From NCBI RefSeq assembly GCF_019722725.1, contig NZ_CP077941.1, positions 1,178,001 through 1,242,000 on the forward strand: a stretch of DNA of 64,000 nt. The letters run 5' to 3'. The DNA comes from Vreelandella profundi. GTDB taxonomy: Bacteria; Pseudomonadota; Gammaproteobacteria; Pseudomonadales; Halomonadaceae. Every line of letters starts with the position of its first letter. Position 1 is the first letter of the stretch. The notes beneath the pieces were generated by a model. It saw nothing but the letters and a program-made list of their open reading frames with translations. It made no database searches and was not told the origin of the DNA. A program made the translations under genes and the position numbers. Below are positions 45,741 through 54,210 of this stretch, in pieces.

Positions 45741-46445
45741 CTAGACCGTTGCTTTAAGAGACAAGCGTGCGATAGCGGCTGGCAGTTCACTGGCGTGATG
45801 AATGCCCAGCGCACCTTCAGGCGTGTTTTCTTCTTCTGGAAAGTGATTGAGATGCACCACGTGCATACCCGCCCCCAAACCTGCTTCTACGCCCACGGCT
45901 GCGTCATCAATCACGATGCACGCCTGGGGGGCGTAGCCCATCGCGGCTGCCGCCTGCCGATAAAGCTCAGGGTCTGGCTTCCATACATTGAGGGTATAGG
46001 CGCTGAACAGGCGGTCGCCAAAATGATGGCCAAGCTCGGTGCTTTCTAGCGCGCAGCGGATTTTGGGTTCAGGACCGTTGGAAACCACCGCTTTAGGGTG
46101 GGCTCCTAGCTGTTCCAGTGCGGCGGGCATGCCGGGAATCGCTTCAAGCTCTGAGCGCATACGTGTCTCCATACGTGCGCGCATGCCTGCTTCCAGCGCG
46201 GAAAAATCGCTGTCAGTGAGCGCTTGAAAGCGGCTTTCCAGCGTTTGAACGATGGTCTTAAAACGCACTCCCCGAAATTCCTCCATGTACTGCTGGGCGG
46301 AAAACGGCAAACCGAATTCGGGAAGAATAGTCCCCATGACGTCGGCGAGCAGCACCTCGCTATCAACCAGCGTGCCGTCGCAGTCAAAAAGTAGGCAGAA
46401 AGGAGCTGGGATTAGTTTAGCGGGCGTCACACTGCTCATTGCCAT
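45741..46445 (-). CDS. HAD-superfamily sugar phosphatase
   Basis: A 234-residue HAD hydrolase (beta-phosphoglucomutase-like subfamily). Motif I is LLFDCDGTLVDSE (about 18-30), motif II is AVVSNGPEP, and the acidic pair is in CIVIDDAAVGVEAG (about 174-187). It resembles YieH/YniC-type phosphatases, for example 6-phosphogluconate phosphatase. The substrate is not known; removing phosphate from a stalled sugar phosphate of this operon is a guess. A second ATG at 46439 would overlap the upstream stop as ATGA and could be the true start. Confidence 0.87.
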   Translation of the reverse strand: MAMSSVTPAKLIPAPFCLLFDCDGTLVDSEVLLADVMGTILPEFGLPFSAQQYMEEFRGVRFKTIVQTLESRFQALTDSDFSALEAGMRARMETRMRSELEAIPGMPAALEQLGAHPKAVVSNGPEPKIRCALESTELGHHFGDRLFSAYTLNVWKPDPELYRQAAAAMGYAPQACIVIDDAAVGVEAGLGAGMHVVHLNHFPEEENTPEGALGIHHASELPAAIARLSLKATV

Positions 46446-47410
46446 GTTTCTTCGTTGACCAGGCTAATGGGCCGCTCGCCCTGCAGCGCCAGGCGGACAT
46501 TATCCACCGCGCGCTGGGCCATCGCATCGCGCGTTTCATGGGTGGCAGAACCAATATGAGGCAAGGCAACGACATTCGCCAGCGTGGTCAGCGGTGATGA
46601 GGCGGGCAGCGGTTCTTGCTCAAACACATCCAGACCGGCCGCTTTAATCACGCCGTTTTCGAGTGCCTGGATCAGCGCATTTTCATCGACCACTTTGCCA
46701 CGGGCGATATTGATGAAGATGCCCGATGGCTTCATCAGTGCAAACTCTTGGGCGCCGATCAGGCGCTCGGTTTCAGCGGTAAGAGGAACCGTCACGCAGA
46801 CAAAATCGGATTCAGCCAGCAGCTCGCTGAGTTCGCGGTGCTGGGCGCCTAGTTCACGGTCTAATTCAGGCTTGGCAGAGGCTTTCGCGTAAAGCACCTT
46901 CATGCCAAACCCCAGGGCACCGCGCCGAGCGACGGCTTGGCCAATGCGTCCAAAGCCGACCATGCCCAGCGTTTTGCCGTGCACATCGCTACCGAACTGT
47001 TCAGGGCCAACGCCGGCCTGCCACTGGCCATCTTTGACCCACTGGGCTAATTCAACCACGCGCCTTGCGGTGGCCATAATAAGCGTAAAGCCCGTATCAG
47101 CCGTGGTTTCGGTGAGTACGTCAGGGGTATTACACAGCATAATGCCGCGCTTAGTGAGTTCATCAACGGGGATGCTGTCATAGCCGACAGAGATGGTCGC
47201 GATGACGGCAAGATTGGGCGCGGCGTCTAAAATCTCTGCTGTAATCGGCAGGCCGGAGCCCACAATGCCATGGGCCTGGGCCAATAATGCGCGAGTCTCT
47301 GGGGCATCAAGCTTGGCTGATTTAGACAGTACGTCTACCTCAAACAAGTCGCTAAGCTCTGCTAGCTGAGCATCATTAAGACGTCCTTGAACCACTAAGC
47401 GTTTTTTCAC
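46436..47410 (-). CDS. D-2-hydroxyacid dehydrogenase (GhrB-like)
   Basis: The 324-residue protein has a GTG start preceded by AAGGAAG. The NAD domain has TLGMVGFGRIGQAVARRGALG (first 20 residues of the Rossmann block, about 150-170), the catalytic Arg is in FINIARGKVVDE, Glu in LDVFEQEPLP and His in LPHIGSATHETR, with ISVGYDSIPVDEL near residue 75. GhrB-type enzymes reduce glyoxylate, hydroxypyruvate or 2-keto-gluconate. Next to kdgK and kduD, a 2-keto sugar acid is the likely substrate (inference). Confidence 0.88.
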   Translation of the reverse strand: MKKRLVVQGRLNDAQLAELSDLFEVDVLSKSAKLDAPETRALLAQAHGIVGSGLPITAEILDAAPNLAVIATISVGYDSIPVDELTKRGIMLCNTPDVLTETTADTGFTLIMATARRVVELAQWVKDGQWQAGVGPEQFGSDVHGKTLGMVGFGRIGQAVARRGALGFGMKVLYAKASAKPELDRELGAQHRELSELLAESDFVCVTVPLTAETERLIGAQEFALMKPSGIFINIARGKVVDENALIQALENGVIKAAGLDVFEQEPLPASSPLTTLANVVALPHIGSATHETRDAMAQRAVDNVRLALQGERPISLVNEETWQ

Positions 47411-47439
47411 TGATACTTCCTTATTAAAATTGTGTCGAG

Positions 47440-48423
47440 TTAAGCCGTCGGCTGGTCGGCTTCAAGCGTGCTTAGTCGCTCGCGATCAGGCAGACCCTCC
47501 ATATCGCCAACGACCTGAATCGCTTGAGCGCCAATCAGGTTGCCGCGCATGGCCGATTGGCGTGCAGAGCGGCCGTCTAACAAGGCGCTGATCACACCCA
47601 CTGCAAAGCCGTCGCCGGCACCTACGGTATCCACAACCTCGGCTACTTGGCAACCGTCTACTGTAAAGCTCTCTTCTTGACCGTCTAAATGGCCGCGATA
47701 ATAGCTGCCTTCTGGCCCCAACTTGATTATGACGGCGCTGGCGCCTTGATCAAGATAGTAACCTGCTACGTCGTAGGGCGTCTTCTGACCGGTAAGTAGC
47801 TGGCCCTCTGAAAGCCCTGGCAATACCCAGTCAGACAAGGCGGCAAGGGCATTGAGCGTCTCGCGCATGTCGGATTCGCTGGCCCACAGGCTGGGGCGTA
47901 AATTGGGGTCAAAGGAAATGCTGGCACCGCCCGCACGTGCCTCTTTGAGCATGTGATAGGAAAGCTCGCGGGCACTGGCAGACAGCGCCGGGGGAATGCC
48001 GGTGGCGTGCACATGGCGAAGCGCCGAGAAATCGACATCGCTAGCGTCTTGCGGGGTTAGGTGGCTAGCGGCACTGCCGCGACGAAAGTACTCAACGCGC
48101 GGGTCGGCACCATCAAGCGCGCGCTCTTTAAACAGTAGCCCCGTAGGATGCTCGCTATCGTTATGCAGAAAGCGGCAGTCGAGCCCTTCATGTTCGAGCG
48201 TTTGGCGAATAAAGTCGCCAAAACTGTCGCTGCCCACCCGGCTTAACCAGCCAACATGAAACCCTAATCGTGCCAGGCCAATCGCGACGTTAGTGTCTGC
48301 TCCGGCAATCCGGCGCTGAAAATGCTCTATTTCCGAAAGCTTGCCTGGCGACTGTGCCACAAACATGGTCATGGCCTCGCCAAAGGTGAGAATTTCCGGA
48401 TGGTTTGAAAATGAAGGAGGCAT
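47440..48423 (-). CDS. kdgK: 2-dehydro-3-deoxygluconate kinase (PfkB family)
   Basis: A 327-residue ribokinase-type kinase. It opens with LTFGEAMTMFVAQSPGKL, as in KdgK; DTNVAIGLARLGFHVGWLSR and DPNLRPSLW are substrate-side motifs; the anionic hole and catalytic Asp are in VDTVGAGDGFAVG (about 265-277). It phosphorylates KDG to KDPG, joining both sugar-acid routes of this window to the Entner-Doudoroff pathway; the aldolase gene is not present here. It is first in its operon and has a matching LacI-type operator upstream. Confidence 0.9.
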   Translation of the reverse strand: MPPSFSNHPEILTFGEAMTMFVAQSPGKLSEIEHFQRRIAGADTNVAIGLARLGFHVGWLSRVGSDSFGDFIRQTLEHEGLDCRFLHNDSEHPTGLLFKERALDGADPRVEYFRRGSAASHLTPQDASDVDFSALRHVHATGIPPALSASARELSYHMLKEARAGGASISFDPNLRPSLWASESDMRETLNALAALSDWVLPGLSEGQLLTGQKTPYDVAGYYLDQGASAVIIKLGPEGSYYRGHLDGQEESFTVDGCQVAEVVDTVGAGDGFAVGVISALLDGRSARQSAMRGNLIGAQAIQVVGDMEGLPDRERLSTLEADQPTA

Positions 48424-48455
48424 AAGTCATCTCGTAATGTTGTAAGTAGCCCAAT

Positions 48456-48471
48456 ATGGGAACGATACCAT
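48456..48471. promoter_or_regulatory. LacI-family operator upstream of kdgK
   Basis: ATGGGAACGATACCAT is an imperfect dyad that shares TGGGAACG and CCA with the perfect palindrome upstream of the LacI-type gene (49561-49576). It lies 33 bp upstream of the kdgK start. Confidence 0.7.
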
Positions 48472-48510
48472 TTGTGACCGCAATGATTAATTCGTGATCG
48501 CAGTGATTGA
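48471..48510. repeat. Degenerate 20-bp tandem repeat upstream of kdgK
   Basis: TTTGTGACCGCAATGATTAA and TTCGTGATCGCAGTGATTGA match at 16 of 20 positions, and a decayed third start (TTTGTGCTGC) follows up to the end of the LacI-type gene. It directly abuts the operator. Confidence 0.75.
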
Positions 48511-48527
48511 TTTGTGCTGCAAAAATA

Positions 48528-49544
48528 TTAGCGCTGCGTAGAGCCGCGTGCCATCAATTTGGGTGGAAAGCTGAGCTGTTTAGGCATGGCCACTTTGTGA
48601 GGCGTAATGCGATGCATCAAACAATGCACGGCAGTTTTGCCGATTGTATCGGTGGGCTGAGCAAGTGTTGTGATGCCGGGAGCGACGAGTGCACACCAGT
48701 CGAGCTCGTCGATGCCCATTAGTCCTACCTCGCCCAGGCGCAGCCCGAGCTTTTGAAACAGCCGTGCGACGTTTAACGTCACGTTGCCGTTAGCGCACAG
48801 AACCGCGCAGCTCAGCGTGCTGTGCTCGCTGAGAAAGCGGCGAAGCGTCTCAAGCGCAGCGGTATCGCCATCGGCTGGTAGCAGCAGCGTGGCGTGCGTC
48901 AATTCGCGCCGTGTGGCGTCATGAGTAAAGTGGGTTAATCGCTGCTGTCGGCTACTCGACCGCTCAGGCGCTTCGCTGACATACAGCACGGCTTGGTAGC
49001 CTTGGGTAGAGAGATGATCGAGCGCCAATGCGATGGCTCGCTGGTTGTCTAGGCCTACCACCTCCGCATCGACGTGATTCACTTCACGGTCGAGCAAGAC
49101 AACGGGTGTTCCCTGGCTGATAAACCGATGCAGCTGGCGCTCTGGGCTACCGGCGGCATTAACCACCAAGCCTGCCACCTGATAAGCGCCCAGCAGCGCC
49201 AGATGCTGGCGTTCCTGCGCGGGGTCATTGTCGGTGTTGCACATCAACAGCGAATAGCCATGCTGGCGGCATGCTTGTTCAACGCCGTGCGTAATCGCGA
49301 CCGAGAAAGGATTGCGGATATCTGCCACCAGCATACCGATTAGCTTGGAATGGCCGCCTTTTAAACCGCGCGCCATTTGGTTGGGCTGATAGCCCAGCCG
49401 CTCCGCCGCCTCGGCAATACGTATCTGCAACGGAGGCGATAACCGCTCGCGCTCATCGCCGAAGTAACGCGAAACGCTGGTTTTAGACGCGCCGGCTAAG
49501 CGCGCGACTTCAATAAGGGTGGAACGGCGAGCGGCGGTGGACAT
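48528..49544 (-). CDS. LacI-family repressor of the kdgK operon
   Basis: The 338-residue protein has an N-terminal LacI helix-turn-helix with hinge helix (about 8-65, LIEVARLAGASKTSVSRYFG and PNQMARGLKGG) and a periplasmic-binding-protein-like effector domain (KLIGMLVADIRNPFSVAI onward; GLVVNAAGS; GLMGIDELDWC). It most resembles gluconate-type regulators. Two related palindromes, one before its own gene and one before kdgK, suggest it controls both; KDG or a related sugar acid would be the inducer (inference). Confidence 0.9.
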   Translation of the reverse strand: MSTAARRSTLIEVARLAGASKTSVSRYFGDERERLSPPLQIRIAEAAERLGYQPNQMARGLKGGHSKLIGMLVADIRNPFSVAITHGVEQACRQHGYSLLMCNTDNDPAQERQHLALLGAYQVAGLVVNAAGSPERQLHRFISQGTPVVLLDREVNHVDAEVVGLDNQRAIALALDHLSTQGYQAVLYVSEAPERSSSRQQRLTHFTHDATRRELTHATLLLPADGDTAALETLRRFLSEHSTLSCAVLCANGNVTLNVARLFQKLGLRLGEVGLMGIDELDWCALVAPGITTLAQPTDTIGKTAVHCLMHRITPHKVAMPKQLSFPPKLMARGSTQR

Positions 49545-49560
49545 GGCGAGCGACTGTGAA

Positions 49561-49576
49561 GTGGGAACGTTCCCAC
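49561..49576. promoter_or_regulatory. Perfect LacI-type operator upstream of its regulator gene
   Basis: GTGGGAACGTTCCCAC is a perfect 16-bp palindrome with the central CG typical of LacI-family operators, 17 bp upstream of the regulator start. This position fits autorepression. Confidence 0.8.
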
Positions 49577-49679
49577 GATAAAAGGTTTAGCGCGTGGGAG
49601 CAACCGATTTACAAGCAAGCGTTTGACCGCTAAGGAAGGTAAACTACGGGCCCTTTATGCCTAAAGCGACGCCCGTGGT

Positions 49680-50519
49680 ATGCACCCCAACGATATGTCG
49701 AAGAGCAACCTTATAAGTAGCTACGAATTAACGCAGGCTGGCGATCGCTATTTTGACGGTTTAGCCGATAAGTTTTCCCGCTCTCTCTATCAAGCGCCCC
49801 GAGGCGAGCTGCGCCTAGCCATGCTCGACTATCTGTTGCCTACCATGCTGGCGTTAAAAGGCCAGAAGGTGCTGGATGTGGGCGGGGGGTTGGGCCAGCA
49901 AGCGGCGTGGTTTGCTGAGCGAGGGCACGCGGTGACCATGTCTGAACCTTCAGAAGATATGCTGAATTACGCTAAGCATTGGCACCGTGACGCGAAATCG
50001 CTACCGGAAGAGGCCGTTACTTATGTGCAGGCGCCGCTGCAGTCATTAGCCGATCAGGCGCCCGGGCCATGGGCGCTGATTACCTGCCATGCGGTGCTGG
50101 AGTGGCTGGGCGATCCGCGGGCGGCAGTGGCTACCTTGAGCACGTTATTAGCGCCCGGCGGGCAGCTGAGTTTGATGGTATTCAATCGCGACGCGCTGCG
50201 TTTTTCGAACGCGGTCAAAGGCAATCTAGAAAAGGCTTTGAGCGACCGTTTAGCAGGTAAAGGCAAGCGCCAGCGATTGACGCCCATCTCACCCGTGACC
50301 CACGCTGATATTGAGCAGTGGAGCGCTGAGAACGGGCTGCGGATAGAGGCCGTCGCCGGCATTCGTGTGTTCCAGGATTATTTGCGCCAGCCACCCACGA
50401 CGCCGGTTGAGCGTGAAACGCTGCTGGCACTGGAAAAACAGTACTGCCGCCAAGACCCGCATTGGCGCCTAGGCCGCTATCTACTTTACACATTAAGCAA
50501 ACCGGAGATCACTGAATGA
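49680..50519 (+). CDS. cmoM: tRNA cmo5U methyltransferase CmoM (SmtA)
   Basis: The 279-residue protein is a class I SAM methyltransferase. It opens with DRYFDGLADKFSRSLYQAPRG, typical of CmoM; motif I is VLDVGGGLGQQAAWFAERG (about 61-79), then SEPSEDML, ITCHAVLEWLGDP and FNRDALRFSNAVKGN. CmoM methylates the carboxyl of 5-carboxymethoxyuridine at the tRNA wobble position. A second ATG at 49695 is possible; neither has a good SD. Its stop overlaps the rsmC start as ATGA. Confidence 0.9.
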   Translation: MHPNDMSKSNLISSYELTQAGDRYFDGLADKFSRSLYQAPRGELRLAMLDYLLPTMLALKGQKVLDVGGGLGQQAAWFAERGHAVTMSEPSEDMLNYAKHWHRDAKSLPEEAVTYVQAPLQSLADQAPGPWALITCHAVLEWLGDPRAAVATLSTLLAPGGQLSLMVFNRDALRFSNAVKGNLEKALSDRLAGKGKRQRLTPISPVTHADIEQWSAENGLRIEAVAGIRVFQDYLRQPPTTPVERETLLALEKQYCRQDPHWRLGRYLLYTLSKPEITE

Positions 50520-51535
50520 GCGCAAGAGTGCCCGCGTGTCAGTTACTAGAACGTCAGCAGGATAATTATGCCGCGCTGTGGGTCATCGACCCTCCCATGG
50601 ATAGCTGGCTGGTGGATCAGTCAGCGGGCGTGGTCAGTGGCAATCAGGGCGTGTTGAACGAGTGGGCCGCCAAAGGCAAGCAAGCGAACAACCCTTTTGA
50701 AAGAGCCGTCGGTGAGCCGTTGGGCAAAGAGGTCGTATTGTTTTGGCCCAAAGCGCACCAGCTGGGCATCTGGTGGCTTAAGTGGCTGTGCGAGCAGCTA
50801 CCCACCGGCACGCCCATTGAAATAGTGGGTGAGCATCAGGGGGGCATTAAGCGGGTGCCTAAGATACTGGCTGAGCTGGGGATGCCCTGCGATAAGCGAG
50901 ACAATGCGCGGCGCTGCTCGCTTTTTGTCACGCGCAGCGCGGCGTTAGACTTAGCCAATGGGAATGCGGCCAGCGAAAGCGCTTGGCAACGTTTTGAGGC
51001 CGTCGGGGTAACGCTGGAGAGCCATCCCGGCGTTTTTGGTCATGGCAAAGTGGATGAAGGCACGCTGCTGATGCTGGAAAGTCTCGACAGCTGTTTGCCA
51101 AACAAGCCGCTTAAAGTGCTCGATATGGGCTGTGGCGACGGCATTGTGAGCGCTTGGCTGGCGCAGCGTGGCCATCATGTGACCGCTGTCGACGTCAGCG
51201 CTTTTGCAATAGAAGCCTGTAAGCGCACGTTGGCCGCTAATGGGCTGGCAGGGCGTGTGCTGCATAGTGATGTTTTTAGTGCGCTGGAAGGCGAGCAGTT
51301 TGACTGGATTATCAGCAATCCGCCGTTTCACAAAGAGCGTGATATTAGCTATGGACCCAGCCAGCGCTTAATCAACGGAGCGCCAGAGCATCTCGTCGCG
51401 GGTGGCCGTTTAGTGATTGTCGCCAATGGCTTTTTACCTTACCCAGAGCACTTGCAGCGCGCGTTCCAAGACTTTCAAACCCTGGCGGATAACCGTCGCT
51501 TCAAAGTGTATTCAGCGATCAAACCATCGCGCTAG
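50516..51535 (+). CDS. rsmC: 16S rRNA G1207 methyltransferase RsmC-like
   Basis: A 339-residue two-domain methyltransferase. The N-terminal half is a degenerate MT-like domain (LWVIDPPMDSW; ALFWPKAHQLGIWWL-type block); the C-terminal half has motif I LKVLDMGCGDGIVSAWLA (about 199-216) and the catalytic NPPFHKERD (about 266-274), as in RsmC and RlmG. RsmC acts on G1207 of 16S rRNA in the 30S subunit. RlmG is the alternative; the length and the TLLMLESL block before motif I favour RsmC. Confidence 0.85.
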   Translation: MSARVPACQLLERQQDNYAALWVIDPPMDSWLVDQSAGVVSGNQGVLNEWAAKGKQANNPFERAVGEPLGKEVVLFWPKAHQLGIWWLKWLCEQLPTGTPIEIVGEHQGGIKRVPKILAELGMPCDKRDNARRCSLFVTRSAALDLANGNAASESAWQRFEAVGVTLESHPGVFGHGKVDEGTLLMLESLDSCLPNKPLKVLDMGCGDGIVSAWLAQRGHHVTAVDVSAFAIEACKRTLAANGLAGRVLHSDVFSALEGEQFDWIISNPPFHKERDISYGPSQRLINGAPEHLVAGGRLVIVANGFLPYPEHLQRAFQDFQTLADNRRFKVYSAIKPSR

Positions 51536-51558
51536 TGCGGTGGCTTAAGTACGGCGGC

Positions 51559-52314
51559 TCATTCTGCGAAGAAAACGTTGAGCACGTGGTCCAGATGTAC
51601 TTCCATCGCATGGCGGGCCGCATCGGGATCACGTGCCTCAATGGCCTCAACGATTCGTTCGTGGTCGTCCTGAGAGCGTTGCGGCATGTCCGTTTCCATA
51701 AACAAGTCTTGGAGTCGGCGGAACATGGGGCCGTATTTATGCCCAAGCAGGTGCTTGATCAACAGCGCATAGGCCGCGTTGCCCGATGCTTCGGCAATGC
51801 GGATATGCAGCAGGCGATCCCCCGCGCAGTTGCGCCCGCCGTTGGCGTTGTCGGTCACGTTGCGCTTATACGCTAAGCGCATCGCTCTCAGATCCTCTTC
51901 AGATGCATTCTGGGCTGCCAAGGCAGCAATTTCTGGCTCCAGGTAGCGACGTGTCTGAAGAAGAGAAAAGGGCGGGATTTCTTCATTTAAATTGAGCTCG
52001 ATTTCGCTCTCGAACTCGGGGTCCAGCGCCCAGGGTTCGGTGCGTGCAGCTGCGCGCATCACCGGTTCGATAGGTGTGTAGCGAGACTCAAGTACCACCA
52101 CGCCATGGCCAACACGCACGGCCACTTGGCCTACCACTTCCAGCGCAATCAAGGCTTCTCTAACGGATGCACGACTAACGCCAAGCGATAGGGCAAGCTC
52201 GCGCTCAGCAGGGAGTAGCGTTCCCGGCGGGAATTCTCCTTCGCTGATAAGCTGCTGAAGCTGATCAGCAATCTGACGATAAAGGCGCTGTGAGCGGATA
52301 GCTTGAATCGGCAT
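51559..52314 (-). CDS. FadR-subfamily GntR regulator of the second sugar-acid locus
   Basis: A 251-residue regulator with an N-terminal winged helix (about 12-75, LPAERELALSLGVSRASVREAL) and an FCD domain (about 105-240; LQTRRYLEPEIAALAAQN, LLHIRIAEASGN and HERIVEAIEARD with metal-site His). It is divergent from the SDR gene at 52575. TGGTCAGGCCA-like sites occur before that SDR and before the dehydrogenase gene at 54399, the form expected for FadR-type proteins. The effector is probably a hexonate or its keto form. Confidence 0.9.
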   Translation of the reverse strand: MPIQAIRSQRLYRQIADQLQQLISEGEFPPGTLLPAERELALSLGVSRASVREALIALEVVGQVAVRVGHGVVVLESRYTPIEPVMRAAARTEPWALDPEFESEIELNLNEEIPPFSLLQTRRYLEPEIAALAAQNASEEDLRAMRLAYKRNVTDNANGGRNCAGDRLLHIRIAEASGNAAYALLIKHLLGHKYGPMFRRLQDLFMETDMPQRSQDDHERIVEAIEARDPDAARHAMEVHLDHVLNVFFAE

Positions 52315-52364
52315 TCGTGGTGCTTCCTGTCCATTTTTTCGATGGTTTTCGGCTACAAGGCGTG

Positions 52365-52407
52365 GCGACTAAAGTCTATAAAGACAAAAGTTTATAGCGA
52401 CTAAAGT
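52365..52407. promoter_or_regulatory. Nested direct and inverted repeat upstream of the FadR-type gene
   Basis: GCGACTAAAGT occurs at 52365-52375 and again at 52397-52407, 32 bp apart (about three helical turns). Between them CTATAAA (52376-52382) and TTTATAG (52391-52397) form a 7-bp dyad. It lies 50-90 bp upstream of the regulator start and could bind the regulator itself or another factor. Confidence 0.5.
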
Positions 52408-52480
52408 TCATCTCTAAAAACCGGCATTTGGGCTTTTTGTGGCTTGCCAGGATGAAAGAAACTCGCTCATACTCGATTCA

Positions 52481-52496
52481 TTGGTCAGGCCATTGG
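52481..52496. promoter_or_regulatory. FadR-type operator upstream of the SDR gene
   Basis: TTGGTCAGGCCATTGG contains the dyad TGGTC-A-GGCCA, close to FadR/LldR-type sites (TGGTC-N-GACCA). It lies about 80 bp upstream of the SDR start, between the divergent genes. Confidence 0.55.
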
Positions 52497-52574
52497 ATAT
52501 CTGGATGATCTGGCCTTATGTATGTTCCCACGATTTTCAGAGACGTGCCATCGCTATTAAAGGTGTGATATAGC

Positions 52575-53315
52575 ATGAGACTCAAGAATAAAACTGCACT
52601 GATCACCGCCGCTGCGAACGGCATTGGGCGTGCCAGCGTCGAGCGCTTTGTTGCCGAAGGCGCGCGCGTATTCGCTACCGATATTGATATTAGCAGCCTA
52701 GAAAATATGCCGGGCGTTGAAGCGTATCGCCTGGACGTAACGGACAGCCAGGCGATCCATGAGTTGGCTAGCTCGCTGCCAGCCTTGGACATCCTGTTTA
52801 ACTGCGCAGGCATGGTTCCCGGAGGCAGCATTTTGGAGTGCGACGAAGCCTCGTGGCAGCGCTCCATGGACCTGAACGTCACCTCGATGTTTCATACTCT
52901 GCAGGCTTTCTTGCCCGGTATGTTAAAAAACGGTGGCGGCAGCATTATCAATATGGCGTCACTGGCGTCTAGCATTAAAGGTGTGCCCAATCGCTGTGCC
53001 TACGGTACGTCCAAGGCGGCGGTCATTGGACTAACCAAGTCGGTAGCAGCCGACTTTATGACCCAAGGCATTCGCTGTAACGCGATTTGTCCTGGCACCG
53101 TTGAGTCACCTTCGTTGAAGCAGCGTATCGCTGAGCAGGCCCGCCAAGAAGGGCGCAGCGATGCCGAGGTGCTTGAGGCGTTCAAGGCGCGGCAGCCGAT
53201 GGGTAGACTAGGGCGCGTTGAAGAAGTGGCGGCGCTAGCGACATTTTTGGCCTGCGATGAGTCGCAGTTCATTACGGGCACCACTCAGTTAATTGATGGT
53301 GGCTGGGCCAACTGA
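52575..53315 (+). CDS. SDR dehydrogenase, 2-keto-3-deoxy-L-fuconate/rhamnonate type
   Basis: The 246-residue SDR resembles 2-keto-3-deoxy-L-fuconate and L-rhamnonate 4-dehydrogenases. The N-terminal motif reads LITAAANGIGRAS, with Ala in place of the first Gly of TGxxxGxG, a variant common in this subgroup. NCAGMVPGGS, the Ser in NMASLASS and YGTSKAA (about 151-157) complete the active site. RCNAICPGTVESPSL and QFITGTTQLIDGGWAN end the protein. Its partner, an FAH-family hydrolase, starts 22 nt downstream, as in non-phosphorylating L-fucose and L-rhamnose routes. No matching hexonate dehydratase is present. Confidence 0.86.
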   Translation: MRLKNKTALITAAANGIGRASVERFVAEGARVFATDIDISSLENMPGVEAYRLDVTDSQAIHELASSLPALDILFNCAGMVPGGSILECDEASWQRSMDLNVTSMFHTLQAFLPGMLKNGGGSIINMASLASSIKGVPNRCAYGTSKAAVIGLTKSVAADFMTQGIRCNAICPGTVESPSLKQRIAEQARQEGRSDAEVLEAFKARQPMGRLGRVEEVAALATFLACDESQFITGTTQLIDGGWAN

Positions 53316-53337
53316 TCATTATAGGAGTCATAACAAT

Positions 53338-54180
53338 ATGAAACTCGTACGTTTTGGACAGCCGGGCCAAGAGAAGCCGGGCATTATCGACAGCCAGGGC
53401 GCTGTGCGTGACCTTTCCGCCATCGTTGATGATATTGCCGGCGATGTGCTCAGCGATGAAGGGCTGCAGGCGCTTCGCGATCTGGATCTTTCATCATTGC
53501 CAGAAGTCGCGGCGGATACTCGTCTAGGACCCTGCGTAGGCCGCATTGGTAAGTTTATTTGCATTGGCCTTAACTATTCCGATCACGCTGCGGAAACGGG
53601 TTCTGAAGTGCCGCCAGAGCCGGTCATTTTTAACAAATGGACCAGCGCGGTGTGTGGGCCTAACGACAACGTGGAAATTCCCCGCGGCTCCAAGAAGACC
53701 GATTGGGAAGTAGAGCTTGGCGTTATTGTGGGCAAGGGCGGGCGCTACATTGATGAAGCCGATGCCATGTCTCATGTGGCGGGTTTTTGTGTAGTTAACG
53801 ATGTCTCTGAGCGCGAATATCAGCTGGAGCGAAGCGGCACCTGGGATAAAGGTAAAGGCTGCGATACGTTTGGCCCCTTGGGCCCTTGGCTCGTATCACG
53901 CGATGACGTTGCTGACCCTCATCAGCTGAATATGTGGCTTGAGGTGGATGGCCACCGCTATCAAAACGGCAACACCCGCACAATGGTGTATCAGGTGCCT
54001 TTTCTGATTAGCTACCTGAGCCAGTTCATGAGCCTGCAGCCGGGTGACGTTATTTCAACCGGAACACCGCCTGGCGTGGGCATGGGCCAGCAGCCAGCAG
54101 TTTATCTTCGTGATGGGCAGCAAATGCGCTTAGGCATCGACGGTCTGGGTGAGCAGCAACAGCGCGTCGTTCAAGCCTAG
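53338..54180 (+). CDS. Fumarylacetoacetate-hydrolase family, 2,4-diketo-3-deoxy-hexonate hydrolase type
   Basis: The start at 53338 has an AGGAG SD and yields 280 residues. Blocks match the FAH superfamily: FICIGLNYSDHAAETGSEVP (about 69-88), the metal ligands in DWEVELGVIVGKGG (about 121-134), and a later GDVISTGTPPGVGMG. Enzymes of this group cleave 2,4-diketo-3-deoxy-L-fuconate or L-rhamnonate to pyruvate and L-lactate or similar. The pair with the SDR supports this reaction class; the exact sugar is unproven. Confidence 0.88.
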   Translation: MKLVRFGQPGQEKPGIIDSQGAVRDLSAIVDDIAGDVLSDEGLQALRDLDLSSLPEVAADTRLGPCVGRIGKFICIGLNYSDHAAETGSEVPPEPVIFNKWTSAVCGPNDNVEIPRGSKKTDWEVELGVIVGKGGRYIDEADAMSHVAGFCVVNDVSEREYQLERSGTWDKGKGCDTFGPLGPWLVSRDDVADPHQLNMWLEVDGHRYQNGNTRTMVYQVPFLISYLSQFMSLQPGDVISTGTPPGVGMGQQPAVYLRDGQQMRLGIDGLGEQQQRVVQA

Positions 54181-54210
54181 GATAAAGAGCATCAGTTAGA
54201 TCTAACGTCG

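Noticed and set aside
53293..53337. An upstream start for the FAH-family protein.
   Set aside because: It overlaps the end of the SDR gene and adds residues unlike the family; the ATG at 53338 has an AGGAG SD and the family N-terminus.
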